This document shows positions 60,281 to 64,000 of a stretch of DNA of 64,000 nucleotides, one piece after another (positions within the stretch are counted from its first letter, which is position 1; each line of letters opens with the position of its first letter). Origin of the DNA: Mycobacterium sp. E796 (lineage in GTDB: Bacteria; Actinomycetota; Actinomycetes; Mycobacteriales; Mycobacteriaceae); NCBI RefSeq assembly GCF_001672815.1, contig NZ_LZKK01000107.1:1-64000 (forward strand), in the 5' to 3' direction. A program made the position numbers and the translations under genes. The notes beneath the pieces are model-generated. The model searched no databases and was not told where the DNA came from. It saw only the letters and a list, made by a program, of their open reading frames with translations.

Positions 60281-61153
60281 ATGCTCTTCGCCAAGGGCCA
60301 CGGCACGCAGAACGACTTCGTGCTACTGCCCGACCTCGACGCCGCGCTGGCGCTGAGCGCCGCCCGGGTGGCCGCGCTCTGCGACCGGCGCCGGGGGCTG
60401 GGCGCCGACGGGGTGCTGCGGATCACCACCGCGGGCGCCGCGGAGGCGGCCGGCGTGCTCGAGCGCCTGCCGGACGGCGTCGGCGCCGGCGACTGGTACA
60501 TGGACTACCGCAACGCCGACGGGTCGACCGCGCAGATGTGCGGCAACGGCGTGCGGGTGTTCGCACACTACCTGCGGGCCGCCGGCCTGGAATCCCGCGA
60601 CGAGTTCGTCGTCGGGTCGCTGGCCGGCGCGCGCCCGGTCACCCTGCACCACGCCGGCGACACCGCCGCCGACGTCACCGTCGACATGGGCAAGGCGAAC
60701 CGGCTCGGGGCGGGGGAGGCGATAGTGGGCGGCAGGCGGTTTGCCGGGCTGGCGGTTGACGTCGGCAACCCGCACCTGGCCTGCGTGGACCCGCAGCTCG
60801 ACGCCGAAGGGCTGGCGGCCCTCGACATCGGCGCGCCGGTGCAGTTCGACCACGAGCAGTTCCCCGAGGGGGTCAACGTCGAGGTGCTCACGTCGCCGGT
60901 CGACGGGATGGTGCGGATGCGCGTGCACGAGCGCGGCGTCGGCGAGACCCGCTCGTGCGGCACCGGGACGGTCGCAGCCGCCGTCGCCGCGCTGGCCGAC
61001 GGGGGCGCGGACACCGGGACGCTCACCGTGCGGGTGCCCGGCGGCGACGTCGTCGTCACCGTCACCGACGCCACCAGCTACTTGCGCGGACCGTCGGTGC
61101 TGGTGGCCCGCGGCGAGATCAGCGAGGAATGGTGGCGCGCCCAGGAGCGTTAA
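60281..61153 (+). CDS. dapF: Diaminopimelate epimerase
   Basis: A 290-residue DapF interconverting LL- and meso-diaminopimelate by a two-cysteine mechanism. The catalytic cysteines are Cys87 in [11 protein letters not shown] and Cys226 in [11 protein letters not shown]; both are intact. With dapA at 38.5 kb and dapB at 17.9 kb it is the third lysine-pathway gene in the window, as known for this mycobacterial region. The ATG lies 5 bases after the miaA stop. Confidence 0.96.
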   Translation: MLFAKGHGTQNDFVLLPDLDAALALSAARVAALCDRRRGLGADGVLRITTAGAAEAAGVLERLPDGVGAGDWYMDYRNADGSTAQMCGNGVRVFAHYLRAAGLESRDEFVVGSLAGARPVTLHHAGDTAADVTVDMGKANRLGAGEAIVGGRRFAGLAVDVGNPHLACVDPQLDAEGLAALDIGAPVQFDHEQFPEGVNVEVLTSPVDGMVRMRVHERGVGETRSCGTGTVAAAVAALADGGADTGTLTVRVPGGDVVVTVTDATSYLRGPSVLVARGEISEEWWRAQER

Positions 61154-61199
61154 ATCAGGTGCGCTGCACCGATTTAGCGTGCACTATTGCTAATTGCCT

Positions 61200-62627
61200 A
61201 TGACGAATCCCGAAACTCCCTTTACCGACCAACCGGATCTAGAGCCCAGTGCGGGCGAACTCGCCCTCGAGGACCGATCGGCGCTGCGCCGGGTCGCGGG
61301 GCTGTCCACCGAACTCGCCGACGTCTCCGAGGTCGAGTACCGCCAGCTGCGCCTCGAGCGCGTGGTGTTGGTGGGCGTTTGGACCGAGGGCAGCGCCGCC
61401 GACAACCAGGCCAGCATGGCCGAGTTGGCGGCCCTGGCCGAAACCGCCGGCTCTCAGGTGCTCGAGGGCCTCATCCAGCGCCGCGACCGGCCCGACCCGT
61501 CGACCTACATCGGCTCCGGCAAGGCCGCCGAGCTGCGCGAGGTGGTCCTGGCCACCGGCGCCGACACCGTCATCTGCGACGGCGAGCTGTCCCCGGCGCA
61601 GCTGACCGCGCTGGAAAAGGCCGTCAAGGTCAAGGTCATCGACCGCACTGCGCTGATCCTGGACATCTTCGCCCAGCACGCCACCAGCCGGGAGGGCAAG
61701 GCCCAGGTGTCGCTGGCCCAGATGGAATACATGCTGCCGCGGCTGCGCGGCTGGGGTGAGTCGATGTCCCGGCAGGCCGGCGGCCGCGCCGGCGGCAGCG
61801 GCGGCGGCGTGGGGCTGCGCGGTCCCGGTGAGACCAAGATCGAGACCGACCGGCGCCGCATCCGCGAACGGATGAGCAAGCTGCGCCGCGAGATCAAGGA
61901 CATGAAGCAAGCCCGGGACACCCAGCGCAGCCGCCGGCTGGCGAGCGACGTCCCGTCCATCGCGATCGTCGGCTACACCAACGCCGGCAAATCCAGCCTG
62001 CTCAACGCGCTGACCGGGGCCGGGGTGCTGGTACAGGACGCGCTGTTCGCCACCCTGGAGCCCACCACCCGGCGCGCGGAGTTGGCCGACGGGCGCCCGG
62101 CCGTGCTCACCGACACCGTTGGCTTCGTGCGCCACCTGCCCACCCAGCTGGTCGAGGCGTTCCGCTCCACCCTCGAGGAGGTCGTCGACGCCGACCTGCT
62201 GGTGCACGTGGTCGACGGCTCCGACGTCAACCCGATCGCCCAGATCAACGCGGTCCGCCAGGTCATCTCGGAAGTTGTCGCCGATCATCACGGCGACGCG
62301 CCGCCCGAGCTGCTGGTGGTCAACAAAGTGGACGCCGCGAGCGACCTGGCGCTGGCCAAGCTTCGGCACGGGCTGCCCGGGGCGGTGTTCGTGTCCGCGC
62401 ACACCGGCGAGGGTATCGACGCCTTGCGGCGGCGGATGACCGAGCTCGCCGCCCCCACCGACACCGCCGTCGACGTCGTGATCCCCTACGACCGCGGCGA
62501 CCTGGTGGCCCGGCTGCACGCCGGTGGGCGAGTGCAGCAGGAGGAGCACAACGCCGACGGCACCCGCATCCGCGCCCGCGTTCCCGTCGCGCTGGCCGCC
62601 AGCCTGCGCGAGTTCGCCACACCCTAG
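61200..62627 (+). CDS. hflX: GTPase HflX
   Basis: A 475-residue HflX GTPase, which splits stalled ribosomes and in mycobacteria acts in hypoxia and macrolide tolerance. An N-terminal domain with DPSTYIGSGKAAEL (about 99-112), a glycine-rich linker (GGRAGGSGGGVG), and a GTPase domain with G1 VGYTNAGKSSLLNAL (about 257-271), G3 DTVGF and G4 NKVD. ATG 61200 is used; a TTG two codons before is possible. A TAGCGT box (61175-61180) lies 19 nt upstream. The short palindrome GGTGC/GCACC (61158-61170) lies after the dapF stop. Confidence 0.95.
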   Translation: MTNPETPFTDQPDLEPSAGELALEDRSALRRVAGLSTELADVSEVEYRQLRLERVVLVGVWTEGSAADNQASMAELAALAETAGSQVLEGLIQRRDRPDPSTYIGSGKAAELREVVLATGADTVICDGELSPAQLTALEKAVKVKVIDRTALILDIFAQHATSREGKAQVSLAQMEYMLPRLRGWGESMSRQAGGRAGGSGGGVGLRGPGETKIETDRRRIRERMSKLRREIKDMKQARDTQRSRRLASDVPSIAIVGYTNAGKSSLLNALTGAGVLVQDALFATLEPTTRRAELADGRPAVLTDTVGFVRHLPTQLVEAFRSTLEEVVDADLLVHVVDGSDVNPIAQINAVRQVISEVVADHHGDAPPELLVVNKVDAASDLALAKLRHGLPGAVFVSAHTGEGIDALRRRMTELAAPTDTAVDVVIPYDRGDLVARLHAGGRVQQEEHNADGTRIRARVPVALAASLREFATP

Positions 62628-62650
62628 CGCCGCGACCCCGCCGACCGCCG

Positions 62651-62668
62651 ACCAACCGGCTGGTTGGT
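62651..62668. promoter_or_regulatory. Candidate TetR-type operator at the fadE20 promoter
   Basis: ACCAACC and GGTTGGT form a perfect 7-bp inverted repeat with a GGCT centre, of the kind bound by TetR-family regulators of lipid genes. A TATCTT hexamer (62670-62675) begins 2 bases later and would be the -10 of a transcript starting near 62682. A regulator bound here would overlap the promoter. Confidence 0.6.
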
Positions 62669-62718
62669 ATATCTTGACGGCAGAGTCCCAGTCGCCCGTA
62701 GGTCAGCGGAGGTCATCC

Positions 62719-63879
62719 ATGGGCAGTGCCATCAAGTACCAGCGCACCCTTTTCGAGCCCGAGCACGATTTGTTCCGCGAGTCCTACCGCGGCTTCCTCG
62801 ACCGCCACGTGGCGCCCTACCACGAGGAATGGGAGAAGGCGAAGATCGTCGACCGCGGCGTGTGGCTGGAGGCCGGCAAGCAGGGCTTCCTGGGCATGGC
62901 GGTGCCCGAGGAGTACGGCGGGGGAGGCAACCCCGACTTCCGCTACAACACGATCATCACCGAGGAGACCACTCTCGGGCGCTACAGCGGCATCGGCTTC
63001 GGGTTGCACAACGACATCATCGCGCCGTACCTGCTGAAGCTGGCCAACGAGGAACAGAAGCAGCGCTGGCTGCCCAAGTTCTGCACCGGGGAGATGATCA
63101 CCGCGATCGCGATGACCGAGCCGGGAACCGGCAGCGACCTGCAGGGCATCAAGACCCGCGCGGTCAAGCAGGGCGACCACTACGTGCTGAACGGGTCAAA
63201 GACGTTCATTACCAACGGAATCAACTCCGACCTGGTGATCGTGGTCGCCCAGACCGACCCCGAGAAGGGCGCGCAGGGCTTCAGTCTGCTGGTTGTCGAG
63301 CGCGGCATGGAGGGCTTCGAACGGGGTCGCCACCTGGACAAGATCGGCCTGGACGCCCAGGACACCGCCGAGCTGTCGTTCAGCGACGTCAAGGTGCCGG
63401 CCGAGAACCTGCTCGGCGAGGAGGGCATGGGGTTCATCTACCTCATGCAGAACCTGCCGCAGGAGCGGATCAACATCGCGGTCATGGCGGCCGCGGCGAT
63501 GGAAGGCGTGCTGGAGCAGACGCTGCAATACACCAAGGAGCGCAAGGCCTTTGGCAAGCCCATCGGCAGCTTCCAGAACAGCCGATTCCTGCTCGCGGAG
63601 CTGGCCACCGAGGCCACCGTGGTGCGCATCATGGTCGACGAGTTCGTCCGCTTGCACCTGGACGGGAAGCTGACGGCCGAGCAGGCCGCGATGGCCAAGT
63701 GGTATGCCACCGAGAAGCAGGTGCACTTGATCGACCGCTGCCTGCAGCTGCACGGTGGCTACGGCTACATGCGCGAATACCCCGTCGCCCGAGCCTATCT
63801 GGACGCGCGGGTGCAGACGATCTACGGCGGCACGACCGAGATCATGAAGGAGATCATCGGCCGCAGCCTGGGCGTCTGA
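62719..63879 (+). CDS. fadE20: Acyl-CoA dehydrogenase FadE20
   Basis: A 386-residue acyl-CoA dehydrogenase, the length of M. tuberculosis FadE20 (Rv2724c). FAD/substrate motifs AMTEPGTGSDLQGI (about 134-147), FITNGINSDLV (about 165-175), RKAFGKPIGSFQNSRF (about 275-290), LHGGYGYMREYPVAR (about 345-359) and QTIYGGTTEIMKE (about 365-377). It is a complete homotetramer-type enzyme for acyl-CoA oxidation in beta-oxidation. A GGAGG (62708-62712) site precedes the ATG. Upstream palindrome and -10 suggest control by a TetR regulator. Confidence 0.94.
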   Translation: MGSAIKYQRTLFEPEHDLFRESYRGFLDRHVAPYHEEWEKAKIVDRGVWLEAGKQGFLGMAVPEEYGGGGNPDFRYNTIITEETTLGRYSGIGFGLHNDIIAPYLLKLANEEQKQRWLPKFCTGEMITAIAMTEPGTGSDLQGIKTRAVKQGDHYVLNGSKTFITNGINSDLVIVVAQTDPEKGAQGFSLLVVERGMEGFERGRHLDKIGLDAQDTAELSFSDVKVPAENLLGEEGMGFIYLMQNLPQERINIAVMAAAAMEGVLEQTLQYTKERKAFGKPIGSFQNSRFLLAELATEATVVRIMVDEFVRLHLDGKLTAEQAAMAKWYATEKQVHLIDRCLQLHGGYGYMREYPVARAYLDARVQTIYGGTTEIMKEIIGRSLGV

Positions 63880-63981
63880 GCAATGTGGTTGCCGCGCAAG
63901 GACACCAGGCGCGGCCGTTCGGGGGCCCGGATGATGAAAGGCCCAATTGGTCTATTGGCCGGGTAGATTGACGGCCAGCTA

Positions 63982-64000
63982 ATGGCTTCACGTACCGTCG
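63982..64000 (+). CDS. Possible start of next gene (truncated by window)
   Basis: An ATG at 63982 opens a frame (MASRTV) that runs off the end of the window. It has a TAGATT box at 63964-63969 and the imperfect inverted repeat around GGCCCAAT and ATTGGCC (63940-63961) upstream. The rest of the 63880-63981 gap shows nothing else. The product cannot be identified from six codons. Confidence 0.25.

Overview
The window is a high-GC actinobacterial chromosome segment. Its gene content and order match the rpsO-gpsI to hflX-fadE20 stretch of mycobacteria (the Rv2785c to Rv2724c interval of M. tuberculosis, inverted here). Genus Mycobacterium is firm. A member of the M. avium complex is the best guess, because of a single-chain long-chain acyl-CoA carboxylase, a RecA gene without an intein, and the absence of PE/PPE genes and of the VapBC toxin-antitoxin genes known from the M. 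tuberculosis interval. Gene names are assigned from recognised protein sequences and synteny, not from a database search.

Layout. 1-7.4 kb: end of ribF, rpsO, polynucleotide phosphorylase (gpsI), the peptidase pepR, a nitronate monooxygenase, then convergent ald with its divergent regulator aldR. 7.4-17.8 kb: an accessory redox block holding a Baeyer-Villiger type monooxygenase, a metal-dependent hydrolase, an EphD-like hydrolase/dehydrogenase fusion, a ferredoxin-type reductase, an acetyltransferase, a TetR regulator divergent from a Rieske oxygenase plus a dehydrogenase, a 13E12/HNH protein and a small secreted protein. 17.9-19.5 kb: dapB with two small partners. 19.5-28.6 kb: an acyl-CoA block holding a thioesterase, an acyl-CoA ligase, single-chain acyl-CoA carboxylase, a Gly/Cys-repeat secreted protein, fabG5 and two acyl-CoA dehydrogenases that look like the subunits of one heteromeric enzyme. 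28.6-33.8 kb: PAS protein, glycosyltransferase, dienelactone hydrolase, thyA-dfrA, DivIVA-like protein. 33.8-43 kb: YcaQ-like protein, an orphan type I methylase (hsdM-hsdS without hsdR), thyX, a 58-bp tandem repeat, dapA, RNase J, then a minus-strand methyltransferase/SDR/monooxygenase operon. 43-51 kb: ftsK, argA, pgsA3, and the clgR-pspA-pspM envelope-stress operon, ephG, a glycosyltransferase, a DUF3046 protein. 51-57 kb: a FhuF-like 2Fe-2S protein under a cobalamin riboswitch, recA-recX with an SOS box, miaB, a membrane protein and a DUF349 protein. 57-64 kb: a DMT-type membrane protein, an LigB-like protein, miaA, dapF, hflX and fadE20.

Three steps of the diaminopimelate/lysine route (dapB, dapA, dapF), both thymidylate synthases (thyA, thyX) with dihydrofolate reductase, RNA decay (PNPase, RNase J), two tRNA-A37 modification enzymes (miaA, miaB) and recombination (recA, recX) are the core functions.

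The most interesting signals are: (1) the B12 riboswitch placed directly ahead of the FhuF-like gene, suggesting that this gene works in corrinoid rather than only siderophore metabolism; (2) the acyl-CoA carboxylase block; (3) a consistent TANNNT box 6-7 nt before many start codons, which marks probable leaderless mRNAs and settles several starts; (4) palindromic operator candidates before fadE20 and between ald and aldR; and (5) a compact orphan HsdM.
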